Assembly (NCBI RefSeq): GCF_002161065.1
Contig: NZ_NFLV01000024.1
Location: forward strand, 1 to 50,871
Source: Eubacterium sp. An11
GTDB lineage: Bacteria; Bacillota; Clostridia; Lachnospirales; Lachnospiraceae
Length of the DNA stretch: 50,871 nucleotides
Direction: 5' to 3'
Shown: piece after piece, positions 33,033 to 42,076 of the stretch
Layout: the number at the start of each line of letters is the position of its first letter
How positions within the stretch are numbered: the stretch's first letter is position 1
Notes under the pieces: model-generated
The model's database searches: none
Told to the model about the DNA's origin: nothing
Seen by the model: only the letters and a program-made list of their open reading frames with translations
Made by a program: the position numbers and the translations under genes

Positions 33033-33190
33033 AATTTAAGCAATGATACGGTGGCGCAGTCTGAATTGACGCGGTGTGGCGGATCTGTGAATTTGATCTG
33101 CCGCCATACAGAGAAAAAGATACGCTCCCGGCGCGGATGGATCATATCTGTTCCGCTGTTTCTAAGCCGGGGGTTCCCGTCTTTTTTTTT
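33033..33190 (+). ncRNA. Candidate structured RNA of about 155 nt, class unknown
   Basis: Between a strong promoter and a run of nine T's there is no convincing ORF but clear structure. One 9-bp stem pairs 33074-33082 with 33101-33109. A second element pairs CTCCCGGC (33125-33132) with GCCGGGGG (33166-33173) and encloses an inner GCGGA/TCCGC hairpin. A short CGGG/CCCG stem then leads into the T-run. It may be a free small RNA or an attenuated leader of carAB, whose start is 160 nt further on. It does not show a PyrR-binding consensus and I cannot match it to a known class. Confidence 0.4.
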
Positions 33191-33351
33191 GCGCGCACGC
33201 AAAAAGTCCTTTGACAGGGCGTAAGCCTGCGTGGGAAGAATGAGATGGCCGGGGAGGCGGAAAGCCGACCGGGAGGGAAACGATCGTTGCGAGAATTATC
33301 TATATTTTGTAAACCATAATCAATGTTCTATATAGAAAGGAACGAGACATC
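33191..33351 (+). other. Leader region of carA
   Basis: Just after the T-run, TTTTTGCG/CGCAAAAA forms a hairpin that shares the T-run and so competes with its use as a terminator. Further on, CCGG and GGC pair with GCC and CCGG (about 33252-33275). Together with the preceding structured RNA this could make a regulated leader. carA itself has AAAGGA about 10 nt from its ATG. Confidence 0.35.
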
Positions 33352-34431
33352 ATGAAAGCATTTCTAATCTTAGAAGATGGAACGGTGTTAACGGGAGAAA
33401 GCTTTGGCGCCCAGAAGGAAGTCATCAGTGAAATCGTTTTTAACACATCCATGACAGGATATCTTGAGATACTCACAGACCCGTCTTATGCAGGGCAGTC
33501 TGTGGTGATGACCTATCCCCTGATCGGCAATTACGGTATCTGTACAGAGGATATGGAATCTGTGCATCCGTGGACCAGTGGCCTCATTGTGAGAGAATAT
33601 TCCAAGCTGGCCAGCAATTTCCGTAATGAAATGACATTGGATACATTTTTAAAGAAATACGATATTCCCGGAATCGCCGGCGTGGACACCAGATATCTCA
33701 CCAAAATTTCCAGAGAACACGGTGTCATGAATGGTCTGATTACCACCAGAGAAGATTTTGACCTTGAAAAAGAGCTGGAACGCATCAGAGCCTATAAAGT
33801 ACAGGGCGTTGTCCGGGAAGTCTCATGTAAGGAGAAAAGAGTGCTGCCGGGAGACGGATTCAAGGTTGCGCTGATGGATTACGGCGCAAAATACAACATT
33901 GAGAAGTCTTTAAACCGGCTGGGATGTCAGGTTACCGTATATCCTGCCTACACGAAGGCGGAAGAAGTTCTTGCCGATGAGCCGGACGGCATCATGCTCT
34001 CCAACGGTCCGGGAGACCCGAAGGAATGCGTGGAGATCATTGAGGAGCTCAAGAAGCTGTTCGCCACGGATGTGCCGATTTTCGGTATCTGTCTCGGCCA
34101 CCAGCTCATGGCTCTGGCCAACGGCGCGGATACGAAGAAAATGCGCTACGGCCACAGAGGGGCCAACCATCCGGTGAAAGATTTAAAGACCGGCAAGGTG
34201 TACATTTCCTCCCAGAATCACGGTTATGTGGTTATGGAAGATTCCCTGAACCGGGATGTGGCGGAGGTGAGCTTCGTCAACGTCAATGACGGAACCCTGG
34301 AAGGTATCCACTATCTGGGCAAGAATGTCATGACGGTGCAGTTCCATCCGGAAGCCTGCCCGGGACCAAATGATTCCGAGTTTTTATTTAAAGAGTTTAT
34401 GAATATGATGGAGGTAGCGAAAGATGCCTAG
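33352..34431 (+). CDS. carA: Carbamoyl-phosphate synthase small (glutaminase) subunit
   Basis: This subunit releases ammonia from glutamine for carbamoyl phosphate used in pyrimidine and arginine synthesis. The 359-residue chain has the CPSase small N-terminal domain (VFNTSMTGYLEILTDPSY) and a class I glutamine amidotransferase domain with nucleophile Cys247 in GICLGHQ and the His-Glu pair in QFHPEA. The stop overlaps the carB start by 8 nt, indicating coupled translation of the two subunits. Confidence 0.97.
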   Translation: MKAFLILEDGTVLTGESFGAQKEVISEIVFNTSMTGYLEILTDPSYAGQSVVMTYPLIGNYGICTEDMESVHPWTSGLIVREYSKLASNFRNEMTLDTFLKKYDIPGIAGVDTRYLTKISREHGVMNGLITTREDFDLEKELERIRAYKVQGVVREVSCKEKRVLPGDGFKVALMDYGAKYNIEKSLNRLGCQVTVYPAYTKAEEVLADEPDGIMLSNGPGDPKECVEIIEELKKLFATDVPIFGICLGHQLMALANGADTKKMRYGHRGANHPVKDLKTGKVYISSQNHGYVVMEDSLNRDVAEVSFVNVNDGTLEGIHYLGKNVMTVQFHPEACPGPNDSEFLFKEFMNMMEVAKDA

Positions 34432-37400
34432 AAATCCCAGTATAAAAAAAGTTCTTGTCATCGGTTCCGGTCCGATCGTTATCGGACAGGCCGCAGAGTT
34501 TGACTATGCAGGAACCCAGGCCTGCCGTTCCTTAAAAGAAGAAGGAATCCATGTGGTTCTGGTCAACTCCAATCCGGCGACGATCATGACAGACAAAGAC
34601 ATTGCCGATGAAGTATATATTGAACCGCTGACACCGGAAGTGATCAAAAAGCTTATTTTAAAGGTGTCCCCGGACAGCCTTCTGCCTACTCTGGGCGGAC
34701 AGGCGGCCCTGAACATTGCCATGGAGCTTGATGAATGCGGTTTCTTAAAAGAGCATAAAGTAAAGCTGATCGGAACCACCGGAAAGACCATCCGGAAGGC
34801 GGAAGACCGTGAGGCTTTCAAGGAGACCATGGAGAAGATTGGTGAGCCTATCGCACCGAGCCAGATCGTCACCAATGTGGAAGACGGTCTTGCCTACGCG
34901 AAGGAGATTGGTTATCCGGTCGTGCTGCGTCCTGCCTACACACTGGGCGGCAGCGGCGGCGGTATCGCTGAGAATGAAGAAGAATTTGTGGAAATCATCC
35001 AGAACGGTCTTCGTTTGAGCCGTGTGGGCCAGGTTCTTGTGGAACGCTGCATCGCCGGCTGGAAAGAGATCGAGTACGAGGTAATGCGGGACGGAAACGG
35101 TACCTGTATCACCATCTGTAACATGGAAAACATTGACCCTGTGGGTGTGCATACCGGCGACAGTATCGTAGTCGCTCCTTCCCAGACTCTGGGAGATAAG
35201 GAGTATCAGATGCTCAGAAACTCAGCCCTGAATATCATTTCCGAGCTGGGAGTGGAAGGCGGATGTAACGTGCAGTTCGCTCTGCATCCGGACAGCTTTG
35301 AGTACTGCGTTATTGAGGTAAATCCTCGTGTCAGCCGTTCCTCTGCGCTGGCTTCCAAGGCCACCGGTTATCCGATCGCCAAGGTTACCGCAAAGATCGC
35401 TCTGGGCTATAATCTGGACGAGATCAAGAACGCGGTCACAGGAAAGACCTTTGCCAGCTTTGAGCCGGCGCTTGACTACTGCGTCGTAAAAGTGCCGCGT
35501 CTTCCGTTCGATAAATTTATTTCCGCGTCCCGTCATCTGACCACACAGATGAAGGCCACCGGAGAGGTTATGAGTATCTGCACGAACTTTGAAGGTGCGC
35601 TCATGAAAGCGCTTCGTTCCCTGGAACAGCATGTGGACAGCCTGATGCACGGAGACTTTGATAAATTAAGCGATAAAGAACTGGTGGAACATCTGCACAT
35701 CGTGGATGACCTGCGCATTTACTGTATCGCGGAAGCATTAAGAAGAAAGATGGATCCGGCGATGATTCACGACATCACAAAGATTGACCGCTGGTTCATT
35801 GATAAATTCAACAACATTGTGGAGATGGAAGCAGCCCTCAGAAACTGCGGCGGCGAGCCGGATGAGGCGCTTCTGCGGGAAGCAAAACGGATGGAATTCC
35901 CGGATACGGTGATCGGTCAGCTGATCGGAAAAGATGAGGCTTATGTGAAGAACCTTCGCCGTCAGATGGATATCCGTCCGGCTTATAAAGTGGTAGACAC
36001 CTGTGCGGCAGAGTTTGACGCAGAGACACCATATTACTATTCCTGTTTCGGAAGCTTCAATGAAGTGGAAGAGACCAGCGATAAGAAAAAGATCATGGTC
36101 CTTGGCTCCGGCCCGATCCGGATCGGACAGGGTATCGAATTTGACTACTGTTCCGTTCACAGCGTGTGGGCGTTCAAGGAAATGGGTTATGAGACCATCA
36201 TCGTCAACAACAACCCGGAGACTGTCAGCACCGACTTTGATATTGCGGACAAGCTGTATTTCGAGCCTCTGACGGAAGAGGATGTGGAACATATCGTGGA
36301 GCTTGAGAAGCCGGATGGAGCTGTGGTACAGTTCGGCGGACAGACAGCCATCAAACTGACAGAGAAGTTAAATAAGATCGGCGTGCCGATCCTTGGAACC
36401 AGCGCGGAGAATGTAGATGCCGCCGAGGACAGAGAACTGTTTGACCAGATCCTTGAAGAATGCTGCATCCCTAGACCAAAGGGAGATACTGTATTTACCA
36501 AGGAAGAGGCGCTGCGGGTAGCCAATGAGCTGGGCTATCCGGTTCTGATCCGTCCATCCTACGTACTGGGCGGCCAGGGTATGCAGATTGCCGTTTCCGA
36601 TGAGGATATCGTGGAATTCATGGATATCATTCAGCGGTATGCCCAGGAACACCCTATCCTCATTGATAAGTATCTCATGGGCAAGGAAGTGGAAGTCGAC
36701 GCGGTCTGCGACGGCGAAGAGATCCTGATTCCGGGTATCATGCAGCACGTGGAGAGAGCCGGTATCCATTCCGGAGACAGTATTTCCGTATACCCGGCCA
36801 GAGACCTTTCTCCGAAGATCAAGAAGGTCATTGCCCATTATACAAGACTGCTGGCAAGAGCTCTCCATGTGGTGGGCCTGATCAACATTCAGTTCATCGT
36901 ATACCAGGATGAAGTGTATGTCATCGAGGTGAACCCTCGTTCTTCCAGAACGGTGCCGTATATCAGCAAGGTAACCGGTATCCCGATCGTGGATCTGGCC
37001 ACAAAAGTAATGACCGGACAGAAGTTAAAAGACCTGGGTTACGAGCCGGGACTGGCTCCGGAATCCCCATACTGGGCCATCAAGATGCCGGTATTCTCCT
37101 TCGAGAAGATCCGTGGAGCGGATGTCAGCCTTGGACCGGAGATGAAGTCCACAGGAGAATGTCTGGGTATCTCCAAAAACTACGAGGAAGCGCTCTATAA
37201 AGCATTCCTTGGCGCGGGCATCAACCTGCCGAAACATAAAAAGATGATCATGACCGTAAAAGACGCTGACAAACTGGAAGCCGTGGAAGTGGGACGCCGG
37301 TTTGCGGCTCTGGGCTATGAGATTTACGCCACAAGAAGTACCTGCAAGTGCTTAAGAGACAACGGCGTACCGGCCAAGAGGGTCAATAAGATAGAAGAAA

Positions 37401-37657
37401 ACCGGCCGAATCTGCTGGATCTCATTCTGGGCCATCAGATTGACCTGATCTTAGATACCCCGTCTCAGGGAATCGAGAGAAGCAAAGACGGATTTATCAT
37501 CCGTCGTCACGCGGTGGAGACCGGTGTGACCTGCCTGACTTCCATCGATACAGCCAATGCGCTGCTGACCAGTCTGGAGTCCGACTGCCGGGATGATCTG
37601 TCTCTGGTGGATGTGGCACGTATTGATAAAGAGATTGAGGAAGAGCATAAAAAATAA
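34424..37657 (+). CDS. carB: Carbamoyl-phosphate synthase large subunit
   Basis: The 1077-residue synthetase is built from two homologous ATP-grasp halves (about residues 1-550 and 551-935), each starting with a VLGSGPI(R/V)IGQ motif, and a C-terminal MGS-like allosteric domain (about 936-1070). It makes carbamoyl phosphate from bicarbonate, ammonia from CarA and two ATP. GGAGGT lies 8 nt before the ATG inside the carA end. The length is normal. No other pyrimidine or arginine gene is adjacent. Confidence 0.97.
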   Translation: MPRNPSIKKVLVIGSGPIVIGQAAEFDYAGTQACRSLKEEGIHVVLVNSNPATIMTDKDIADEVYIEPLTPEVIKKLILKVSPDSLLPTLGGQAALNIAMELDECGFLKEHKVKLIGTTGKTIRKAEDREAFKETMEKIGEPIAPSQIVTNVEDGLAYAKEIGYPVVLRPAYTLGGSGGGIAENEEEFVEIIQNGLRLSRVGQVLVERCIAGWKEIEYEVMRDGNGTCITICNMENIDPVGVHTGDSIVVAPSQTLGDKEYQMLRNSALNIISELGVEGGCNVQFALHPDSFEYCVIEVNPRVSRSSALASKATGYPIAKVTAKIALGYNLDEIKNAVTGKTFASFEPALDYCVVKVPRLPFDKFISASRHLTTQMKATGEVMSICTNFEGALMKALRSLEQHVDSLMHGDFDKLSDKELVEHLHIVDDLRIYCIAEALRRKMDPAMIHDITKIDRWFIDKFNNIVEMEAALRNCGGEPDEALLREAKRMEFPDTVIGQLIGKDEAYVKNLRRQMDIRPAYKVVDTCAAEFDAETPYYYSCFGSFNEVEETSDKKKIMVLGSGPIRIGQGIEFDYCSVHSVWAFKEMGYETIIVNNNPETVSTDFDIADKLYFEPLTEEDVEHIVELEKPDGAVVQFGGQTAIKLTEKLNKIGVPILGTSAENVDAAEDRELFDQILEECCIPRPKGDTVFTKEEALRVANELGYPVLIRPSYVLGGQGMQIAVSDEDIVEFMDIIQRYAQEHPILIDKYLMGKEVEVDAVCDGEEILIPGIMQHVERAGIHSGDSISVYPARDLSPKIKKVIAHYTRLLARALHVVGLINIQFIVYQDEVYVIEVNPRSSRTVPYISKVTGIPIVDLATKVMTGQKLKDLGYEPGLAPESPYWAIKMPVFSFEKIRGADVSLGPEMKSTGECLGISKNYEEALYKAFLGAGINLPKHKKMIMTVKDADKLEAVEVGRRFAALGYEIYATRSTCKCLRDNGVPAKRVNKIEENRPNLLDLILGHQIDLILDTPSQGIERSKDGFIIRRHAVETGVTCLTSIDTANALLTSLESDCRDDLSLVDVARIDKEIEEEHKK

Positions 37658-37672
37658 AAGCGGGCGGCCGCA

Positions 37673-37705
37673 GGGGCGGAAAAGAGCAATGACAGCTTCC
37701 GCCCC
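37673..37705 (+). other. GC-rich hairpin between carB and glnA
   Basis: GGGGCGGAA/TTCCGCCCC is a perfect 9-bp stem with a 15-nt loop. No T-run follows. It lies 46 nt before glnA, whose downstream neighbour is an ANTAR RNA-binding regulator, so a leader function is possible. Confidence 0.45.
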
Positions 37706-37751
37706 GATCATGAGAACAAAACAGTAATCCGTAAATATATGGAGGATGGAC

Positions 37752-39083
37752 ATGAAAAAGTATACCAAACAGGATATTATACAGCTGGTGGAAGAAAATG
37801 ACGTCCAGTTCATACGTCTGCAGTTTACCGATGTGTTTGGAGCCCTGAAAAACGTGGCGATTCCCACCAGTCAGCTGGAACGTGCTCTTGACAATAAATG
37901 TATGTTTGACGGCTCTTCCATTGAAGGGTTTGTGAGAATCGAAGAATCCGATATGTATCTGTATCCGGATCTGAACACTTTCGAGATTCTTCCGTGGAGA
38001 CCGCAGCACGGCCGGGTGGCGAGATTCATGTGTGATGTATACCGCCCGGAAGGGATTCCCTTTGAGGGAGACAGCCGCTATGTGCTGAAAAAGGTGCTGG
38101 AAAAGGCATCGGAGATGGGATACACCTTTGATGTGGGCCCGGAATGCGAGTTTTTCCTTTTCCATACGGATGACAATGGACAGCCGACGGTGATCACCCA
38201 CGAGAAAGCGGGATATTTCGATGTGACTCCGCTGGATCTGGGAGAAAATGCGAGAAGGGACATCATTCTCAATCTGGAGCAGATGGGCTTCGAGATCGAG
38301 GCGTCCCATCATGAGGTGGCTCCGGCTCAGCATGAGATCGACTTTAAGTATGACAATGCGCTGGCCACCGCCGATAAGATCATGACGTTTAAGATGACGG
38401 TGAAAACCATCGCAAAACGCCACGGCCTCCATGCCACCTTTATGCCGAAGCCGATCCAGAATGTGGATGGTTCCGGTATGCATATCAACATGTCTCTGGA
38501 AAAAGACGGAAAGAACATTTTCTTTGATAAAAACGATCCGGAGGGCTTAAGTGAAGACTGCTATCATTTTGTGGCAGGTCTCATGAAGCATGTGCGGGGC
38601 ATGACCTGCATCTGTAATCCTCTGGTGAACTCTTATAAGCGTCTGGTGCCGGGATATGAAGCCCCGGTGAATATCGCCTGGTCTTCCATGAACCGCAGTC
38701 CGCTGATCCGGATTCCGGCCGCGAGAGGCGCGGGCACCCGGGTGGAATTTCGCAGCCCGGACGGCGCGTCCAATCCATATCTGGTCATGGCACTCTGCCT
38801 GGCAGCCGGTCTTGACGGCATTAAAAATAAGCTGATGCCGCCAAAACAGGTGGGAAGAAATATGTACATGCTGACAGATGAACAGCTTCGTAGTATGAAA
38901 ATCGGAGAGCTTCCGAGAACCCTCGGAGAAGCATGCAGCGCTTTTGAGGAGGATTTATTCCTGCAGAGCATTTTGGGACCGCATATTGCAGGAAAGTTCC
39001 TGGAGGCCAAAAAGAGAGAGTGGAATGAATACTGTGAATACGTTTCACAGTGGGAAATCGACGAGTATCTTTATAAATTTTAG
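37752..39083 (+). CDS. glnA: Glutamine synthetase type I
   Basis: This enzyme makes glutamine from glutamate, ammonia and ATP as a dodecamer. At 443 residues it matches the Gram-positive GSI-alpha type, which lacks the adenylylation site. FTDVFGALKNV, GSSIEGFVRIEESDMYL and NRSPLIRIPAARG are conserved active-site segments. The start at 37752 has GGAGG 6 nt upstream; the ATG at 37746 abuts it. The neighbouring carAB consumes glutamine and the next gene is an ANTAR regulator, a frequent pairing in Clostridia. Confidence 0.96.
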   Translation: MKKYTKQDIIQLVEENDVQFIRLQFTDVFGALKNVAIPTSQLERALDNKCMFDGSSIEGFVRIEESDMYLYPDLNTFEILPWRPQHGRVARFMCDVYRPEGIPFEGDSRYVLKKVLEKASEMGYTFDVGPECEFFLFHTDDNGQPTVITHEKAGYFDVTPLDLGENARRDIILNLEQMGFEIEASHHEVAPAQHEIDFKYDNALATADKIMTFKMTVKTIAKRHGLHATFMPKPIQNVDGSGMHINMSLEKDGKNIFFDKNDPEGLSEDCYHFVAGLMKHVRGMTCICNPLVNSYKRLVPGYEAPVNIAWSSMNRSPLIRIPAARGAGTRVEFRSPDGASNPYLVMALCLAAGLDGIKNKLMPPKQVGRNMYMLTDEQLRSMKIGELPRTLGEACSAFEEDLFLQSILGPHIAGKFLEAKKREWNEYCEYVSQWEIDEYLYKF

Positions 39084-39127
39084 AATTCACAGGAAACCAC
39101 ACAATTGAATGTCTGCAGGTGAAAGAA

Positions 39128-39670
39128 TTGATCAATATAATTGTTGTTTTCCCAAAGAAGGAAGTTGCGTTAAAAATTAAAAACATTCTTGTGAAGAACG
39201 GATATGACGTGGCGGCCGTATGTCTGACCGGCGCCCGGGCCATGGAAGCCGTGGAGCGTCTGGAAGCGGGCGTGCTCATCTGCGGCATTCGATTTGTCGA
39301 TATGGTATATCACGAGCTCAAAGAATATCTGCCGGATTATTTTGAGATGATCGTGGTGGCCAGACGGGAGCAATGGCAGGAATACGGAGAAGATGATGTG
39401 GCCTGGCTTCCACTGCCGATGAGAGGCTTTGACCTGGTGGATCTGGTAGCAGAAATGCAGGGCGAGATCGCCCGGAAGCTGAAAAGAGACAGGAGCAGGC
39501 CGAAAGTCCGCACAGCGGAAGAACAAAATGTCATCAATCATGCCAAAGAGCTTCTGATGGAGAAAAACGGCTGTACAGAAGAGGAAGCACACCGTTATCT
39601 CCAGAAGCAGAGTATGGACAGCGGCACCAATCTGGTGGAGACCGCCTATATGGTTCTTGATATGTTTTAG
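39128..39670 (+). CDS. ANTAR-domain RNA-binding regulator, probably nitrogen control
   Basis: The protein is about 180 residues, with a receiver-like N-terminal domain (INIIVVFPKKEVALKIKNILVKNG) and a C-terminal ANTAR domain (about the last 60 residues, with EEQNVINHAKELLMEKNG and EEEAHRYLQKQSMD), which binds paired RNA hairpins to prevent termination. In the receiver, ICGIR replaces the usual acidic phosphorylation site, so it is probably not phosphorylated. The start is a TTG at 39128 with AGGTGA upstream; a GTG at 39119 is the alternative. Position after glnA suggests glutamine/nitrogen regulation. Confidence 0.85.
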   Translation: MINIIVVFPKKEVALKIKNILVKNGYDVAAVCLTGARAMEAVERLEAGVLICGIRFVDMVYHELKEYLPDYFEMIVVARREQWQEYGEDDVAWLPLPMRGFDLVDLVAEMQGEIARKLKRDRSRPKVRTAEEQNVINHAKELLMEKNGCTEEEAHRYLQKQSMDSGTNLVETAYMVLDMF

Positions 39671-39702
39671 GTGACGGAAGACAGGTGAGAAAGGAGAAGG
39701 CG

Positions 39703-40548
39703 ATGAAGTTTACGAAGATGCATGGTATCGGAAACGATTATGTATATATCAACTGTTTTGAGGAAGAAGTAAAGAATCCGGAAGCTTTGGCAAAATTCGT
39801 CAGCAACCGTAATTTTGGAGTGGGTTCCGACGGACTGATTCTCATTCGTCCGTCCGATGTGGCGGATTTCCGGATGGAGATCTATAACTCCGATGGTTCC
39901 CAGGCGGAAATGTGCGGAAACGGCATCCGCTGTGTGGGAAAATATGTGTATGATAACGGCCTGACCGATAAGACCGATATCACGGTGGACACTCTGGGAG
40001 GTATCAAACACCTGAAACTGACTGTGGAAGACGGAAAAGTATCCCTTGTCCGCGTCAACATGGGCGAGCCGGTTCTGGATCCGGAGAAGATTCCGGTCAG
40101 ATACAAAGAAAATCCGGTGGTCAATGTGCCTATCGAGGTCAACGGAAGAGAATATCACATATCCTGCGTATCCATGGGAAATCCTCATGCGGTGGTTTTC
40201 ATGAACCATGTGAAAGATCTGGATATCCGGATGATCGGTCCGTGTTTTGAGAACCATACCCGTTTCCCAAAACGGATCAATACGGAATTTGTGGAAGTCA
40301 CAGACCGGAAAAATGTCAACATGCGCGTGTGGGAGCGGGGCGCGGAGGAGACTTTGGCCTGCGGTACCGGTGCCTGCGCGGTGACGGTGGCCTGCGTGTT
40401 AAATGACAAGACGGATAATCAGATTACCGTTCATCTTCTGGGCGGAGATCTGCAGATCGAGTGGGACAGGGAGTCCAACCAGGTCTATATGACCGGACCG
40501 GCCACCACGGTATTTGACGGAGAACTTTACGAGTATCCGGAAGAATAG
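39703..40548 (+). CDS. dapF: Diaminopimelate epimerase
   Basis: This enzyme converts LL- to meso-diaminopimelate for lysine and peptidoglycan. The 281-residue chain is built of two similar halves with the two catalytic cysteines, Cys71 in MCGNGIRC and Cys220 in LACGTGA. The start at 39703 follows AAAGGAG. It is 84 nt upstream of dapL, the enzyme that makes its substrate. Confidence 0.96.
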   Translation: MKFTKMHGIGNDYVYINCFEEEVKNPEALAKFVSNRNFGVGSDGLILIRPSDVADFRMEIYNSDGSQAEMCGNGIRCVGKYVYDNGLTDKTDITVDTLGGIKHLKLTVEDGKVSLVRVNMGEPVLDPEKIPVRYKENPVVNVPIEVNGREYHISCVSMGNPHAVVFMNHVKDLDIRMIGPCFENHTRFPKRINTEFVEVTDRKNVNMRVWERGAEETLACGTGACAVTVACVLNDKTDNQITVHLLGGDLQIEWDRESNQVYMTGPATTVFDGELYEYPEE

Positions 40549-40632
40549 AAAGATCCGGGAATCTGCCGCGCACGGCGGATATCACGAAAAAATACAAACA
40601 GCATCAGGCGATCAGCCGGAGAGGAGACAAAC

Positions 40633-41847
40633 ATGTTTAAGATTAATGATAATTATTTAAAACTGCCGGGCAGTTATCTGTTCTCAAATATTGCAAAAAA
40701 AGTGGATGCTTACAGCAAGGCACATCCGGATAAAGAGATCATCCGTCTCGGTATCGGCGATGTGACCCAGCCTCTGGCGCCGAAGATCATCGAGACCCTT
40801 CATGAAGCGGTGGACGAGATGGCACACGCAGAGACATTCCACGGCTATGCTCCGGATCTGGGCTACGCATTTTTAAGAGATACCATCGCCAAAAATGATT
40901 ATAAGGACAGAGGCTGCGATATCAGCGCCGATGAAATTTTCGTCAGCGACGGTGCAAAGTGCGACTCCGGAAATATTCAGGAGATTTTCAGTGTGGATAA
41001 TAAGATCGCTGTCTGCGACCCTGTTTATCCTGTTTATGTGGATACCAATGTTATGGCGGGAAGAACCGGCACCTATGATCCGGCCACAGAGACCTGGAGT
41101 GATGTGATCTATATGCCGTGTACCGCAGAGAATAACTTTATTCCGGAATTCCCGAAAGAGAATCCGGATCTGATCTATCTCTGCATCCCGAACAATCCGA
41201 CAGGAACCACCATCACAAAAGCACAGCTGCAGGAGTGGGTGGACTACGCCAACCGGATTGGCGCCGTTATCATTTACGATGCCGCCTATGAGGCATACAT
41301 CAGCGAGGATGATGTTCCGCACAGCATTTATGAGTGCGAAGGGGCAAGAACCTGCGCCATCGAGCTGCGGAGCTTTTCCAAGAATGCCGGCTTTACCGGA
41401 ACCCGTCTGGGCTTCACGGTTGTACCAAAAGATCTGAAGGCAGGGGACGTATCTCTGCACGCACTCTGGGCAAGACGTCACGGAACCAAATACAACGGCG
41501 CACCGTACATCATTCAGAAGGCAGGCTGGGCATGCTATACAGAAGAAGGCAAGGCGCAGTTAAAAGAGCAGGTTGCTTACTATATGAACAACGCAAAAAC
41601 GATTAAGGAAGGTCTGGCAGACGCAGGATTTACTGTGTTTGGCGGAGTAAACGCACCATATATCTGGCTGAAAACACCGGATAAGATGACTTCCTGGGAG
41701 TTCTTTGATTACTTGCTTGATAAAGCAAATGTGGTGGGAACTCCTGGTTCAGGATTCGGACCGAGCGGAGAAGGATATTTCCGTCTCACCGCTTTCGGAT
41801 CCCATGAGAACACCCTCCGTGCTATGGAGAGAATTAAAAATCTGTAA
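40633..41847 (+). CDS. dapL: LL-diaminopimelate aminotransferase
   Basis: A PLP-dependent class I aminotransferase that converts tetrahydrodipicolinate directly to LL-diaminopimelate, bypassing the acylated intermediates. The 404-residue chain has the N-terminal [15 protein letters not shown] typical of Dap[10 protein letters not shown], and the PLP lysine in [18 protein letters not shown] precedes the ATG. It pairs with dapF in a two-gene unit closed by a terminator. Confidence 0.96.
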   Translation: MFKINDNYLKLPGSYLFSNIAKKVDAYSKAHPDKEIIRLGIGDVTQPLAPKIIETLHEAVDEMAHAETFHGYAPDLGYAFLRDTIAKNDYKDRGCDISADEIFVSDGAKCDSGNIQEIFSVDNKIAVCDPVYPVYVDTNVMAGRTGTYDPATETWSDVIYMPCTAENNFIPEFPKENPDLIYLCIPNNPTGTTITKAQLQEWVDYANRIGAVIIYDAAYEAYISEDDVPHSIYECEGARTCAIELRSFSKNAGFTGTRLGFTVVPKDLKAGDVSLHALWARRHGTKYNGAPYIIQKAGWACYTEEGKAQLKEQVAYYMNNAKTIKEGLADAGFTVFGGVNAPYIWLKTPDKMTSWEFFDYLLDKANVVGTPGSGFGPSGEGYFRLTAFGSHENTLRAMERIKNL

Positions 41848-41851
41848 AGAG

Positions 41852-41887
41852 ATATACCGTCGGAAATTGTTTCCGGCGGTATATTTT
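41852..41887 (+). terminator. Rho-independent terminator after dapL
   Basis: ATATACCG-CGGAAA pairs with TTTCCG-CGGTATAT with one internal mismatch and a TTG loop, followed by TTTTG. Confidence 0.8.
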
Positions 41888-41967
41888 GTGTCTGTAAGGA
41901 AATCTTACAAAATGTGAAGATTCTTTTAATTCTTTTTCATAATAATGATTTTTTTATACAGATGTGC

Positions 41968-41973
41968 TATCAT
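41968..41973 (+). promoter_or_regulatory. Possible promoter of the transporter operon
   Basis: An extended -10 box TGCTATCAT (core 41968-41973) lies about 104 nt upstream of the first adaptor gene. The -35 region is AT-rich without a clear box. Confidence 0.4.
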
Positions 41974-42076
41974 ATCAAAAGGTTTGCATTTTCTCAATGT
42001 GCATGAAACAGACATTTTCAGATAGAAATCGGGCCTTGGTATGCCCGGATCAGGATGAAAAGCAGGGAGGACAAGA

